64,000 nt of DNA from Pseudomonadales bacterium (GTDB lineage Bacteria; Pseudomonadota; Gammaproteobacteria; Pseudomonadales; Azotimanducaceae): positions 62,001 to 126,000 of the forward strand of contig JACKNX010000001.1 of the NCBI GenBank assembly GCA_024234635.1, in the 5' to 3' direction. The first letter of the stretch is position 1. Each line of letters starts with the position of its first letter. The notes below the pieces were generated by a model. The model saw only the letters and a program-made list of their open reading frames with translations, had not been told where the DNA came from and ran no database searches. The position numbers were made by a program, and so were the translations under genes. Positions 7,831 to 16,185 of this stretch are shown here, in pieces.

Positions 7831-9306
7831 TTACAGCGCAGATCCGACGTCAAGCGAGCGCCGACGTTCGGTCCGGCATAGCATCAGCGAAACAAGCACA
7901 AGCACAAGCACGGGCCACTGTCCGACCAATGCATAAGGCGTCCGGCCGGACCGCGTTTCGACCTCCGTCTCGAGTACCGCTGCCTCGAACTGTGGGAGCG
8001 ATTCCGCGACACTGCCGTCCGGGCGCACCGTTGCCGTCACACCGTTATTCGTGGCCCGCAGCAGCCAGCGGCCAAGCTCCTTTGCACGCATCGCCGCCAT
8101 CTGCATGTGTTGACGGGGGCCGATGCTGGCGCCGAACCAGGTGTCGTTGGAAATGGTGACAAGCAAATCAGCATCCGCTCCCTGCCGGCGGGTCGCTTCC
8201 GGATAGGCGATTTCGTAGCAGATCAGCAACGCTGCCGGCACGCCCTTCAGATCGAGCAGCGGTTGCCGCGACGCGCCGCTCGAGAATCCCGACATGGGCA
8301 GGTCGAAAAATGCGATCAATCCACGCAGCAGCCCTTCCAGGGGCACATATTCTCCGAACGGCACCAGGATGTGCTTGCGGTACACGCCGTGCCCGTCGCC
8401 AACCACCACGGCACCGTTGTAGGCGCGCACATCATCCCCTTCCCGCTCAGCGATCGAGATCCCCGTCAGCAGTGCACTACCCGATCGCTCGCCCTGCCTG
8501 CCAAGGCGTTCCAGCACCCACCCTGCCTCGTGCGCCCAGTAGGTGATGGCGCCTTCCGGCCATACGATCACATCAGCACGGCCCCATACAGGCGTCGTCA
8601 GGTCCAGATGCGTACGCACGATGGCGTCCCGCTGATCCGCGTTCCACTTCACCGACTGTTCGGTGTTGCCCTGCACCAGCGCGACGCGAAGTGGCTTGCC
8701 GGGCTGCGTCCATTCAATCCGATCGAGCAGGAAACCGCCCGCGAAAAGCGCCGGCACGAGCGCGAGCGAAAGTACGGATTGCCGTCGCGCGTCAGCAAGC
8801 GCGCAGCCCACGAGAGCCACCAGCCACGATACAAGCAGCACGCCACCCACCGGCGCGTACCCCGCGAGGGGCGAGCCAAGCTGACCGTACCCGGCAAAAA
8901 GCCACGGGAACCCCGTGAGAAACCAGGTCCAGAACCACTCACCCAGCACCCACGTACCGGCAAACAGCAACCAGTTGAGCCACAGCCGCTCGCCACGCAA
9001 CCACAGATAGATCCGCAGTTGTCCCCACACGAACAGGGACATGAACACAACGAGCAGCGCGACCAGAAATGCGGCGAGCCAGGGCGGAGCGGCTCCGTAG
9101 ACATGGATACTCACGTATATCCACGATACGCCGAAACCATATTTCGCAAGCCCGAAGCCGGCGGCGATGCGCCGCAACTGGCCGGGATGGCGCTCGAGAA
9201 GCCAATACAGACCACCTGCGGAAACGAACGCAAGGGGCCAAAGATCGAAAGGCGCCAGCGACAGCACCAGCGCGCCGCCGCACAGTGCGGCGACGAAGAA
9301 AATCAT
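7831..9306 (-). CDS. lnt: Apolipoprotein N-acyltransferase
   Basis: A 491-residue inner-membrane enzyme that N-acylates the lipidated Cys of lipoproteins, the final maturation step before Lol sorting. About six to seven hydrophobic segments fill the first 195 residues; the periplasmic nitrilase-like domain follows. The catalytic triad is visible as Glu251 (WPEGAITY), Lys311 (YRKHILVPFGEY) and Cys363 (LLICYEIAYPE). Length is typical. Its ATG overlaps the corC stop by four bases, so it is the last gene of the miaB-ybeZ-ybeY-corC-lnt run. Confidence 0.95.
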   Translation of the reverse strand: MIFFVAALCGGALVLSLAPFDLWPLAFVSAGGLYWLLERHPGQLRRIAAGFGLAKYGFGVSWIYVSIHVYGAAPPWLAAFLVALLVVFMSLFVWGQLRIYLWLRGERLWLNWLLFAGTWVLGEWFWTWFLTGFPWLFAGYGQLGSPLAGYAPVGGVLLVSWLVALVGCALADARRQSVLSLALVPALFAGGFLLDRIEWTQPGKPLRVALVQGNTEQSVKWNADQRDAIVRTHLDLTTPVWGRADVIVWPEGAITYWAHEAGWVLERLGRQGERSGSALLTGISIAEREGDDVRAYNGAVVVGDGHGVYRKHILVPFGEYVPLEGLLRGLIAFFDLPMSGFSSGASRQPLLDLKGVPAALLICYEIAYPEATRRQGADADLLVTISNDTWFGASIGPRQHMQMAAMRAKELGRWLLRATNNGVTATVRPDGSVAESLPQFEAAVLETEVETRSGRTPYALVGQWPVLVLVLVSLMLCRTERRRSLDVGSAL

Positions 9307-10160
9307 GATGCGCGTCGCACCCGCAGCAGGCGCAGGCGGCGGGAGTCGGCATTGAGGACGCGAAAATCGAAACCGTCCACCGATATCCGGTCGCCGCGAC
9401 GGGGCAGTCGACCAAAAGCCCGCAGTACAAATCCGCCTATGGTGTCGAACTCGTCGTCTGGCAGGCTGCTGCCGAAACTCTCGTTGAAGTCCTCGATGGT
9501 GGTTTCCGCCTTGACCACGAAAGCCCCGTCCGCCATCGGTTTGATGGCGCCAACATCGTCGACATCGTGCTCGTCCTCGATTTCGCCGACGATCTGCTCC
9601 AGCACATCCTCGATGGTGACCACACCCGCCACCTGGCCATATTCGTCCACCACCATGGCCATGTGATTGCGATTGGCACGAAACTCTTCCAGCAGTACGT
9701 TCAGACGTTTGCTTTCCGGAATCACCGTGGCCTGCCGCATGTAGTCCTTGATCTGGAAACCATCGCGATCGCCGCTCTGCAGCACCCGCAGCAGATCCTT
9801 GGCGTGCAGAATGCCTTTCACGTCGTCCAGATCGTCACCCACCACCGGAAAGCGGGAGTGCTGCGACTCGACAATGATCTTCAGCATTTCGTCCAGTTCG
9901 TCGTCTTCGCGCACGAATGCCAGTTGCGAGCGGGGAATCATGATGTCCCTCGCCTGCATTTCCGACACCCCGATGGCGCCATAGATGATACTGAGCGCTC
10001 CCGGGTCCACCAGTTGGCGATCCGCCGCATCGCGCAGCATCTCCAGCAGTTCGGCGCGGGTTTCAGGTTCATCGCTGAACAGGCTGACGAACCAGTCGAA
10101 AACGCTGCGACGCGGGGAATCCCGCCGCGCATCGTCACTGGCAGGACGCTGTTCGCTCAT
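9303..10160 (-). CDS. corC: CorC/HlyC-family CBS-domain protein (YbeX)
   Basis: A 285-residue cytoplasmic protein with two CBS domains (about residues 68-190; IMIPRSQLAFVREDDELDEML begins the first and VTIEDVLEQIVGEIEDEHD closes the second) and a C-terminal CorC_HlyC domain (about 205-283, with FNESFG and DEFDTIGGFVL). It lacks the N-terminal membrane domain of larger family members. YbeX is linked to magnesium/cobalt efflux and to ribosome metabolism. It is embedded by ATGA-type overlaps between ybeY and lnt, the standard order. Confidence 0.93.
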   Translation of the reverse strand: MSEQRPASDDARRDSPRRSVFDWFVSLFSDEPETRAELLEMLRDAADRQLVDPGALSIIYGAIGVSEMQARDIMIPRSQLAFVREDDELDEMLKIIVESQHSRFPVVGDDLDDVKGILHAKDLLRVLQSGDRDGFQIKDYMRQATVIPESKRLNVLLEEFRANRNHMAMVVDEYGQVAGVVTIEDVLEQIVGEIEDEHDVDDVGAIKPMADGAFVVKAETTIEDFNESFGSSLPDDEFDTIGGFVLRAFGRLPRRGDRISVDGFDFRVLNADSRRLRLLRVRRAS

Positions 10161-10600
10161 CGATAGGGGTTGGAGATGCCAAACGCGGCAAGCATCTCCG
10201 TCTCCAGGGTTTCCATGGCATGGGCCTCTTCTTCGTCCTGGTGGTCATAGCCGTGCAGGTGCAGCAGACCATGTACCACCAGATGCGCAAAATGATCGTG
10301 TACGCTCTTGTCCTGCGCCGCGGCTTCCTGCTGAATGACCGGCGCGCACAACAACAGGTCGCCCAACACCGGCGATTCCGGCAGCGTCAGGTCACCGGCA
10401 AAACTGAGTACGTTGGTCGGCGCGTCCTTGCCGCGGTAGCGGTGGTTGAGTTCGCGACTCTCCGCCGCCTCCACGACCCGGATGCACAGATCTGCGCCGG
10501 TGGTGTCGAAGCGGTCGCAGACGGCGCGAACCCAGTCGGCGATTTCTGCTTGCGTCGGCATGTCGGGCAGTGCACAGGCCATCTGCACCTCAAGTCCCAT
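10157..10600 (-). CDS. ybeY: Endoribonuclease YbeY
   Basis: A 147-residue rRNA maturation factor involved in 16S rRNA 3'-end processing and ribosome quality control. The zinc-binding motif HGLLHLHGYDH near the C-terminus and the RELNHRYRGKDAPTNVLSF block (about residues 50-70) are diagnostic. The ATG at 10600 is preferred, with a GACGGA-like sequence upstream and an 11-base overlap with ybeZ. An ATG at 10633 would add 11 residues and is also preceded by an AGG, so the start is not certain. It is tightly coupled to ybeZ and corC. Confidence 0.93.
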   Translation of the reverse strand: MGLEVQMACALPDMPTQAEIADWVRAVCDRFDTTGADLCIRVVEAAESRELNHRYRGKDAPTNVLSFAGDLTLPESPVLGDLLLCAPVIQQEAAAQDKSVHDHFAHLVVHGLLHLHGYDHQDEEEAHAMETLETEMLAAFGISNPYR

Positions 10601-11690
10601 GCTGTCCGTCTTTGTGACTGTCACGTGCACCATCGCGCCTGTCGCCGCGTACCTGCCAGGCAGCGTATGCATCGACCACCTTCTGCACCAGCGGATGGCG
10701 CACCACGTCGCGGGACGTGAAATGGGTGAAATGAATGCCCTCCACATCGCGCAGCACCTGCCGCACATTCACCAGCCCCGACTCCTGGCCGCGCGGCAGG
10801 TCGATCTGCGTGATGTCGCCCGTGATGACTGCCGTGGAGCCGAAGCCGATGCGGGTCAGAAACATCTTCATCTGCTCGATCGTGGTGTTCTGGCTTTCGT
10901 CCAGGATGATGAACGCATTATTGAGAGTACGGCCCCGCATGTAGGCCAGGGGCGCCACTTCGATGACATTGCGCTCGATCGATTTGTTGACGCGTTCCGT
11001 ACCCATCATTTCATAGAGCGCGTCGTAGAGCGGACGCAGGTAGGGATCGATCTTCTGCGCGAGATCACCGGGCAGGAAACCCAGTTTTTCGCCTGCCTCG
11101 ACCGCGGGGCGTACGAGGATGATGCGTGAAACCCGATGACTTTCCAGGGCTTCCACCGCGCAGGCCACGGCAAGGTAGGTCTTGCCCGTACCGGCCGGTC
11201 CGATCCCGAAATTGATGTCGTGACTGCGCACCGCCTCGACATAGGCCGCCTGGTTGCCGCCGCGCGCCTTGACGAGCTTGCGGCCGGTTCGCACCACGGT
11301 GGGATCCCTGTCACCGCTCTCCGACCCCGCTTCGTCCCGCGCAATGTCCGCCAGCAGCGCATCCACCCCGGCTTCCTGCAGGAACAGGTGCACCATATCG
11401 GGTTCGATGACCGCGTTTTCCGCCGTTTCCAGGTAGAGCTGCTGCAACAGCGCGCTCGCCGCGCGCACGCGTCGCTCACCGCCGCTGATCTGGAAGCGGT
11501 TGCCCCGATTGCGGATATGGACGTTCAGGCGCTTTTCGAGATGCTTGAGATTCTGGTCGTACGGCCCGCATAAGGCGGCCAACCGATGGGAATCGTTGGG
11601 TTCGAGGGAGAGGGTTGTGTTCAACGGCACCACGCGGGGAGGTGATTCCTCCGCGGATGCGTGCCGACTTCCGGGGTCTGGATCGCTCAA
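10590..11690 (-). CDS. ybeZ: PhoH-family ATPase (YbeZ)
   Basis: A 366-residue PhoH-like protein. After an N-terminal KH-like, RNA-binding region (about residues 40-95), the ATPase domain has Walker A GIGPAGTGKTYLA and a Walker B-like FIILDESQNTT, both characteristic of PhoH proteins. YbeZ interacts with YbeY and works in RNA and ribosome metabolism. Gene order and overlap with ybeY are conserved. The first 30 residues are poorly conserved, so a slightly later start is possible. The 266 bases separating it from miaB contain several structured repeats. Confidence 0.93.
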   Translation of the reverse strand: MSDPDPGSRHASAEESPPRVVPLNTTLSLEPNDSHRLAALCGPYDQNLKHLEKRLNVHIRNRGNRFQISGGERRVRAASALLQQLYLETAENAVIEPDMVHLFLQEAGVDALLADIARDEAGSESGDRDPTVVRTGRKLVKARGGNQAAYVEAVRSHDINFGIGPAGTGKTYLAVACAVEALESHRVSRIILVRPAVEAGEKLGFLPGDLAQKIDPYLRPLYDALYEMMGTERVNKSIERNVIEVAPLAYMRGRTLNNAFIILDESQNTTIEQMKMFLTRIGFGSTAVITGDITQIDLPRGQESGLVNVRQVLRDVEGIHFTHFTSRDVVRHPLVQKVVDAYAAWQVRGDRRDGARDSHKDGQHGT

Positions 11691-11733
11691 TGCGTCCTCG
11701 TGCTGATGTGCTGGGTGGAAGGATATCGACCGA

Positions 11734-11762
11734 TGTCAGGCTGTCAATTCGACAGCCTGACA
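11734..11762. repeat. Perfect 12-bp inverted repeat upstream of ybeZ
   Basis: TGTCAGGCTGTC is followed after five bases by its exact complement GACAGCCTGACA. It lies 44 bases before the ybeZ start, inside the miaB-ybeZ gap. There is no U-rich tail on either strand, so a classical terminator is unlikely. It could be an RNA processing stem, an operator or part of the adjacent repeat cluster. Confidence 0.7.
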
Positions 11763-11820
11763 GCTTGCCACGTTGCGATTGCCAGCGCTGCCGCGCATGG
11801 AACTGAAGTTCCATGAGAGG
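11760..11820 (-). repeat. Dispersed repeat, copy B (61 bases, inverted relative to copy A)
   Basis: This is the second copy of the element at 2077-2136, in opposite orientation. It contains a perfect nine-base palindrome CATGGAACT / AGTTCCATG with a two-base loop at 11796-11815. It directly abuts the 12-bp inverted repeat on one side and the multi-stem element on the other, so the ybeZ leader is a compound of repeats. Confidence 0.75.
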
Positions 11821-11821
11821 A

Positions 11822-11951
11822 TGCTGAAAAAGTCCATCCTGGACTTGTTTCAGCAGTCGTCGGCTTCGCCGATTCGCGCCAAATGCAGCGTTTTCCGCTG
11901 CATTTTCGGGCCAGCCGTCCCTGGCTGGCATACCAGGCTGCTTTTTCAGCA
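11822..11951. repeat. 130-base multi-stem structured element
   Basis: The outer ends TGCTGAAAAAG (11822-11832) and CTTTTTCAGCA (11941-11951) are exact complements. Inside lie further hairpins: GTCCA/TGGAC (11832-11844), TCGGC/GCCGA near 11859-11871, AAATGCAGCG/CGCTGCATTT (11881-11905) and a GCCAGCC/GGCTGGC stem near 11910-11930. The right end also forms AGGCTGCT/AGCAGCCT. A closed multi-branch fold is thus possible in RNA or single-stranded DNA. It sits directly downstream of miaB. It looks like a miniature or REP-type element; it could also be a structured RNA. Confidence 0.65.
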
Positions 11952-11956
11952 GCCTG

Positions 11957-13327
11957 CTATCGTGAGCCGACGCCCCGAGGCGGCGCATCGGCCAACAGCG
12001 TGCCACGCAGCGAGTTCGGCAAGGCCGCTTCGATGCGTACCGGGAGGAAAGTTCCAATGAGGGCATCGTCGTCACAGTGGACGTTCACCACCCGGTTGTT
12101 CTCCGTGCGACCCTGCAGCTGGCCCGGATCGCGCGGCGAACGGCCGCTCACCAGGATGGTCTGCACCGTGCCCACCATGGCCGTGGAAATGGCCGCGGCC
12201 TGGCGTCGGATCAGGTCCTGCACGATGGCGAGACGGTGTTTCTTCACCGCCAGCGGCGTATCGTCCGGCAGATCGGCTGCCGGTGTACCCGGCCGCGCGC
12301 TGTAGATGAAGCTGAACGAGTTGTCGAAGCCCACCGTTTCGATCAGGGACGTCAGGGCATCGAAGTCGGCATCGGTCTCGCCGGGAAAACCGATAATGAA
12401 GTCCGACGACAGACTGATGGCCGGCCGTACCCGCCGAAGGGCACGGATACGGGACTTGTACTCGAGTACCGTATGGCCGCGCTTCATCGCCGCCAGGATG
12501 CGGTCGGAACCGTGCTGCACCGGCAGGTGTACGTGATTCACCAGCTGCGGGATCGACGCGAAGGCGTCGATCAGCGCATCGCTGAAATCGATGGGATGCG
12601 ACGTGGTGAAGCGAATGCGCCCCACGCCATCGACCGCTGCCACATAGTGCAGCAGTTCGGCCAGGTCCGCCGTATCGTCGTCGATGGCCCCGCGGTAGGA
12701 ATTCACGTTCTGGCCCAGCAGATGGATCTCACGCACCCCCTGAGCGACCAGATTGCGCACCTCCGCGAGCACCGCCTCCACCGGACGACTGACTTCTTCA
12801 CCCCGGGTATAGGGCACCACGCAGAAACTGCAGTACTTGCTGCAGCCCTCCATGATCGACACGTACGCACTCACCCCGTCCGCGTGCGGCATGGGCAACA
12901 CATCGAATTTCTCGATTTCGGGAAAACTGATGTCCACTACCGCGCCGCGTTCGCCGCCCTGCCGTCGCGCGGCCGCCTCCCCCAGCATCGCGGGCAGACG
13001 GTGCAATGTCTGTGGGCCGAACACGAGATCGACGAACGGCGCCCGCCGGGCAATGGCATCGCCCTCCTGACTGGCCACGCAGCCCGCCACGCCAATCATC
13101 ACTTCCGGCCTGTCCTGTTTGAGCTGACGCCAGCGACCAAGCTGATGAAATACCTTCTCCTGCGCTTTTTCACGAATGGAACAGGTGTTCAGCAGCAGCA
13201 GATCCGCCTCTTCCGGCACCTGTGTCGCCTCGAACGACAGGCTCGCCCTCAGCAGATCGCGCATGCGTGCCGAGTCGTACTCGTTCATCTGGCAGCCGTG
13301 GGTTTCGATGAAGACTTTTCTGGACAC
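11957..13327 (-). CDS. miaB: tRNA-2-methylthio-N6-dimethylallyladenosine synthase MiaB
   Basis: A 456-residue methylthiotransferase that adds a methylthio group to i6A37 in tRNAs. The N-terminal MTTase domain has the three cysteines of its auxiliary 4Fe-4S cluster (THGCQMNEYDS at Cys12, LLNTCSIRE, and GVAGCVASQ). The radical-SAM motif CSKYCSFC (CxxxCxxC) follows, then a C-terminal TRAM domain. Length is normal. It starts the miaB-ybeZ-ybeY-corC-lnt group, although a 266-base repeat-rich gap separates it from ybeZ. Divergent from the DUF1820 gene. Confidence 0.96.
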   Translation of the reverse strand: MSRKVFIETHGCQMNEYDSARMRDLLRASLSFEATQVPEEADLLLLNTCSIREKAQEKVFHQLGRWRQLKQDRPEVMIGVAGCVASQEGDAIARRAPFVDLVFGPQTLHRLPAMLGEAAARRQGGERGAVVDISFPEIEKFDVLPMPHADGVSAYVSIMEGCSKYCSFCVVPYTRGEEVSRPVEAVLAEVRNLVAQGVREIHLLGQNVNSYRGAIDDDTADLAELLHYVAAVDGVGRIRFTTSHPIDFSDALIDAFASIPQLVNHVHLPVQHGSDRILAAMKRGHTVLEYKSRIRALRRVRPAISLSSDFIIGFPGETDADFDALTSLIETVGFDNSFSFIYSARPGTPAADLPDDTPLAVKKHRLAIVQDLIRRQAAAISTAMVGTVQTILVSGRSPRDPGQLQGRTENNRVVNVHCDDDALIGTFLPVRIEAALPNSLRGTLLADAPPRGVGSR

Positions 13328-13436
13328 CGCGCCAACCGGTCGGAAATGGGGGCCGGCAGTATATACGAGACGATTTACCTTGAATTCCCGTCACCTGCAC
13401 CGATATAAGGGCGTTCTCTCCCTTGAAACGGCAGGC

Positions 13437-13778
13437 ATGGCTAAGCGCGAAATTACCGAAAGCATCTACCGGGTGCTGTTCCACAGTCAGGGGCAGATCT
13501 ACGAAGTCTACGCCCAGGCGATCTACCAGAGTGACCTGTACGGCTTCATCGAGGTGGAGGACTACCTGTTCGGCAAGAAGTCGCAGATGGTGATCGACCC
13601 GAGCGAAGACCGCCTGCGCACCGAGTTCGATGGCGTGAAACGCAGCTTCATTCCCATGCATGCCGTGGTGCGCATCGATGAAGTGGAAAAAGAGGGCGTG
13701 GCCAAGATCAAGGACAGCAAGGGCGAAAAGGTGACCCCGTTCCCCCTGCCGATGCCCAAGGATTCGCCAAAGAACTGA
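13437..13778 (+). CDS. DUF1820 family protein
   Basis: A 113-residue protein of the gammaproteobacterial DUF1820 family. Recognisable are IYRVLFHSQGQIYEVYA near the N-terminus, the IEVEDYLFGKKSQMVIDPSE-type centre and the C-terminal PFPLP motif. No enzymatic motif, signal peptide or membrane segment is visible, and the function is unknown. The ATG at 13437 matches the family start; the frame is open further upstream but that part overlaps divergent miaB. Convergent with the next gene, eight bases away. Confidence 0.88.
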   Translation: MAKREITESIYRVLFHSQGQIYEVYAQAIYQSDLYGFIEVEDYLFGKKSQMVIDPSEDRLRTEFDGVKRSFIPMHAVVRIDEVEKEGVAKIKDSKGEKVTPFPLPMPKDSPKN

Positions 13779-13786
13779 TCCCGGCT

Positions 13787-14863
13787 TCAGTACCCCTGAT
13801 CGAGCAGCGGAAACCCGCCGAGCACGTCCGCCTGGCCCATGGCGCCAGCGCGCTCCACCAGTGAGGGGCCAAGGTCTTCCAGCCGGGCGATTCCCGCGAG
13901 CGCCATGGCCGTCGTGATCTCGTGTTCCAGGATCTCCAGCGCCCGCACCAGGGCCGGCGCGCCGCCTGCAGCCAGCGCCAGCCCCTCGAAACGCCCCATG
14001 CCTACCGCGCTGGCGCCCAGGCACAACGCCTTCACGACATCCGCGCCGCGCTGAAAACCACCGTCCACCCACACCGGCACGCGCCCCTCCACCGCCGCCA
14101 CGACCTCCACCAGGGCATCGATGCAGGCACGGGTGTGATCAAGCTGTCGCCCGCCGTGGTTGGACACGTACACCACGTCCACCCCTGCCTCCACGCAACG
14201 CCGGGCATCCTCGGCCACGCTCACACCTTTGAGAATGAGCGGAATGTCGAACGTCTCCTTCACGTGTGCCACGGTGTCCCACGACATCGCCGCCTGGGTA
14301 CCGAAGCCGGTGGTATGCGTGGTCTGGCGGCCGGACGGCGGCCCCCAGCGCTTGAGCAGATCCCGCTCCCGACGGGAATACACCTGGGTATCCGCGGTCA
14401 GGCAGAAGCCCGTGTAACCGGCCGCGATGGCACGGTGGATGATGTCGTCCATCCACGCCTGATCTCCCAGCAGGTATAACTGGTAGATCTTCGGGCCGGG
14501 GACGTCCCGCGCCACGGCCTCGAAATCCGGCAGACAGGCGGAGCTGACGATCTGCATCACGCCAAAGTCCTGGCAGGCGCGGGCGACCGTGGTGGCACCG
14601 CCGGGCTCGAAAAGCTGACACGACCCCAGCGGCGGCATGATCACCGGCAGACGCGCCGCCATGCCCAGAACCGGCGTCCGCGCCACTACCGTACTGACGT
14701 CGTTCAGGATACGCGGACGAAACACCCACGCATCGAGCCCGTACCGGTTGCGCTTCTGCGAGCTTTCGGTTTCCGCGCTGCCCACCAGATAATCCCAGAC
14801 GTTGCGGTCAAGGTTGTGACGCGCCTGGCGCACCATTTCCGTGAGCGTGATGAACTTGGCCAT
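13787..14863 (-). CDS. FMN-dependent alpha-hydroxy-acid dehydrogenase
   Basis: A 358-residue TIM-barrel flavoenzyme of the L-lactate dehydrogenase/glycolate oxidase family, oxidising an L-2-hydroxy acid to the 2-keto acid. The active-site motif SNHGGRQLDH (catalytic His and substrate-binding Arg) is intact, and the later WVDGGFQRGADVVKALCLGASAVGMGR segment forms the FMN phosphate site. No transmembrane loop is evident, suggesting a soluble enzyme. The substrate cannot be told; lactate, glycolate and mandelate dehydrogenases all fit. It is divergent from the flavoprotein reductase gene at 14931, which might belong to the same process. Confidence 0.88.
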   Translation of the reverse strand: MAKFITLTEMVRQARHNLDRNVWDYLVGSAETESSQKRNRYGLDAWVFRPRILNDVSTVVARTPVLGMAARLPVIMPPLGSCQLFEPGGATTVARACQDFGVMQIVSSACLPDFEAVARDVPGPKIYQLYLLGDQAWMDDIIHRAIAAGYTGFCLTADTQVYSRRERDLLKRWGPPSGRQTTHTTGFGTQAAMSWDTVAHVKETFDIPLILKGVSVAEDARRCVEAGVDVVYVSNHGGRQLDHTRACIDALVEVVAAVEGRVPVWVDGGFQRGADVVKALCLGASAVGMGRFEGLALAAGGAPALVRALEILEHEITTAMALAGIARLEDLGPSLVERAGAMGQADVLGGFPLLDQGY

Positions 14864-14930
14864 GATGGTGTTTTCCCCCGGGAGGATTGTGCCCGTAAAC
14901 TAGCCGCTTTTCTGACAGGAGCGATTCGAT

Positions 14931-16142
14931 ATGTCCACCGTCGTCATCATCGGAGCCGGCCATGCGGCGGGCCAGGCTGCGGCCAGCCTGCGCCAGGACG
15001 GGCACGACGGACCGATCGTCATCCTGGGCGACGAGCCGTACATTCCCTACCAGCGCCCGCCGCTGTCCAAGCAATACCTCTCCGGCGAGCAGGGCCTGGA
15101 CCGTGTCTACCTGCGCCCACAGAAGTTCTACGACGACAAGCACATTGATCTGCGCACCGGTGTCACGGTGGATGCAATCGACCGAAACGCCCGAACCGTG
15201 CATACCACCGCGGGCGACACCATCGCCTGGGACAAGCTCATCATCGCCACCGGTAGCCGCGTGCGACGTCTGACTGCACCCGGCAGCGACCTCGCCGGCA
15301 TCCACTACCTGCGCACGGTGACCGATGTGGACGGCCTGCGCGGCGATATCGTCGCCGGCAAAAAGCTGGTCATCGTCGGCGGCGGCTACATAGGACTCGA
15401 AGTTGCTTCGGTTGCCGTCACCGCCGGCATGGAAGTACACGTCATCGAAATGGAGGCGCGCATCCTGCAGCGCGTGACCACGCCGGAGATGAGCGCCTAC
15501 TACCATCAGCTGCACACCTCCCGCGGCGTACACATTCACACGGGCATGGGCGTACTTGGTTTTACCGGCGAAAAGGGCCGCGTCACCGCCGTGAACGTAC
15601 CCGACGGCAGTTTTGCCGCGGATGCGGTACTGGTCGGTATCGGCATCATTCCGAACGTCGAACTGGCGCGCGACGCCGGGCTCGAGTGCGACAACGGTAT
15701 CGTCGTGGACGATCACTGCCGCACGAGCGATCCGGATATCTACGCCATCGGCGACTGCACGAATCATCCCAATCCGCTGCTGGGCCGCCGTCTGAGGCTG
15801 GAATCGGTGCCCAACGCCATGGAGCAGGCGCGCGTCACGAGCGGCAACATCATGGGTGGCGACAAGGTGTACGCCGCCATTCCTTGGTTCTGGTCCGACC
15901 AGTACGAGTTGAAGCTGCAGATGGTGGGCTTTTCCGCGGATGGCAATCAGCAGGTGCTGCGTGGCGACATGGCGGCCAACCAGTTTGCCATGTTCTACCT
16001 GAAGGATGGCGTGGTGGTAGCGGCGGACGCCGTGAACAGCCCGAAGGAATTCATGCTGTGCAAGCAGATGATCGGCAAGGCCGTGGATGCAACCCGCCTT
16101 GGCGATCCAACCGCGGACCTGAAGGCGCTGATCAGCGCCTGA
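14931..16142 (+). CDS. FAD-dependent ferredoxin reductase-type oxidoreductase
   Basis: A 403-residue pyridine nucleotide-disulfide oxidoreductase-fold flavoprotein resembling rhodocoxin/putidaredoxin reductases. It has the N-terminal FAD Rossmann motif (VVIIGAGHAAGQ), RPPLSKQYL, a second dinucleotide motif for NAD(P)H (VIVGGGYIGLEVA) and the C-terminal FAD motif DIYAIGDCTN. A reductase C-terminal domain follows, with WFWSDQYELKLQMVG typical for the subgroup. Such proteins pass electrons from NAD(P)H to a 2Fe-2S ferredoxin that feeds a P450 or dioxygenase; the P450 at 45631 is a possible client. No ferredoxin gene is adjacent. Confidence 0.9.
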   Translation: MSTVVIIGAGHAAGQAAASLRQDGHDGPIVILGDEPYIPYQRPPLSKQYLSGEQGLDRVYLRPQKFYDDKHIDLRTGVTVDAIDRNARTVHTTAGDTIAWDKLIIATGSRVRRLTAPGSDLAGIHYLRTVTDVDGLRGDIVAGKKLVIVGGGYIGLEVASVAVTAGMEVHVIEMEARILQRVTTPEMSAYYHQLHTSRGVHIHTGMGVLGFTGEKGRVTAVNVPDGSFAADAVLVGIGIIPNVELARDAGLECDNGIVVDDHCRTSDPDIYAIGDCTNHPNPLLGRRLRLESVPNAMEQARVTSGNIMGGDKVYAAIPWFWSDQYELKLQMVGFSADGNQQVLRGDMAANQFAMFYLKDGVVVAADAVNSPKEFMLCKQMIGKAVDATRLGDPTADLKALISA

Positions 16143-16148
16143 CTGACG

Positions 16149-16185
16149 CGGGATAGCCCGGAGCGTGACTCACCGGGCTATCCCG
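16149..16185. terminator. 13-bp stem hairpin between convergent genes
   Basis: GGGATAGCCCGG (16150-16161) pairs perfectly with CCGGGCTATCCC (16173-16184), extended by a C-G pair, around an 11-base loop. It begins six bases after the reductase stop and overlaps the last codons of convergent map. There is no run of T on either side, so it may stop transcription only weakly or protect 3' ends. Confidence 0.5.

Noticed and set aside
11690..11956. Rho-independent terminator between miaB and ybeZ
   Set aside because: Stems are strong but none is followed by a T tract in the direction of transcription; repeat elements explain the structure better.
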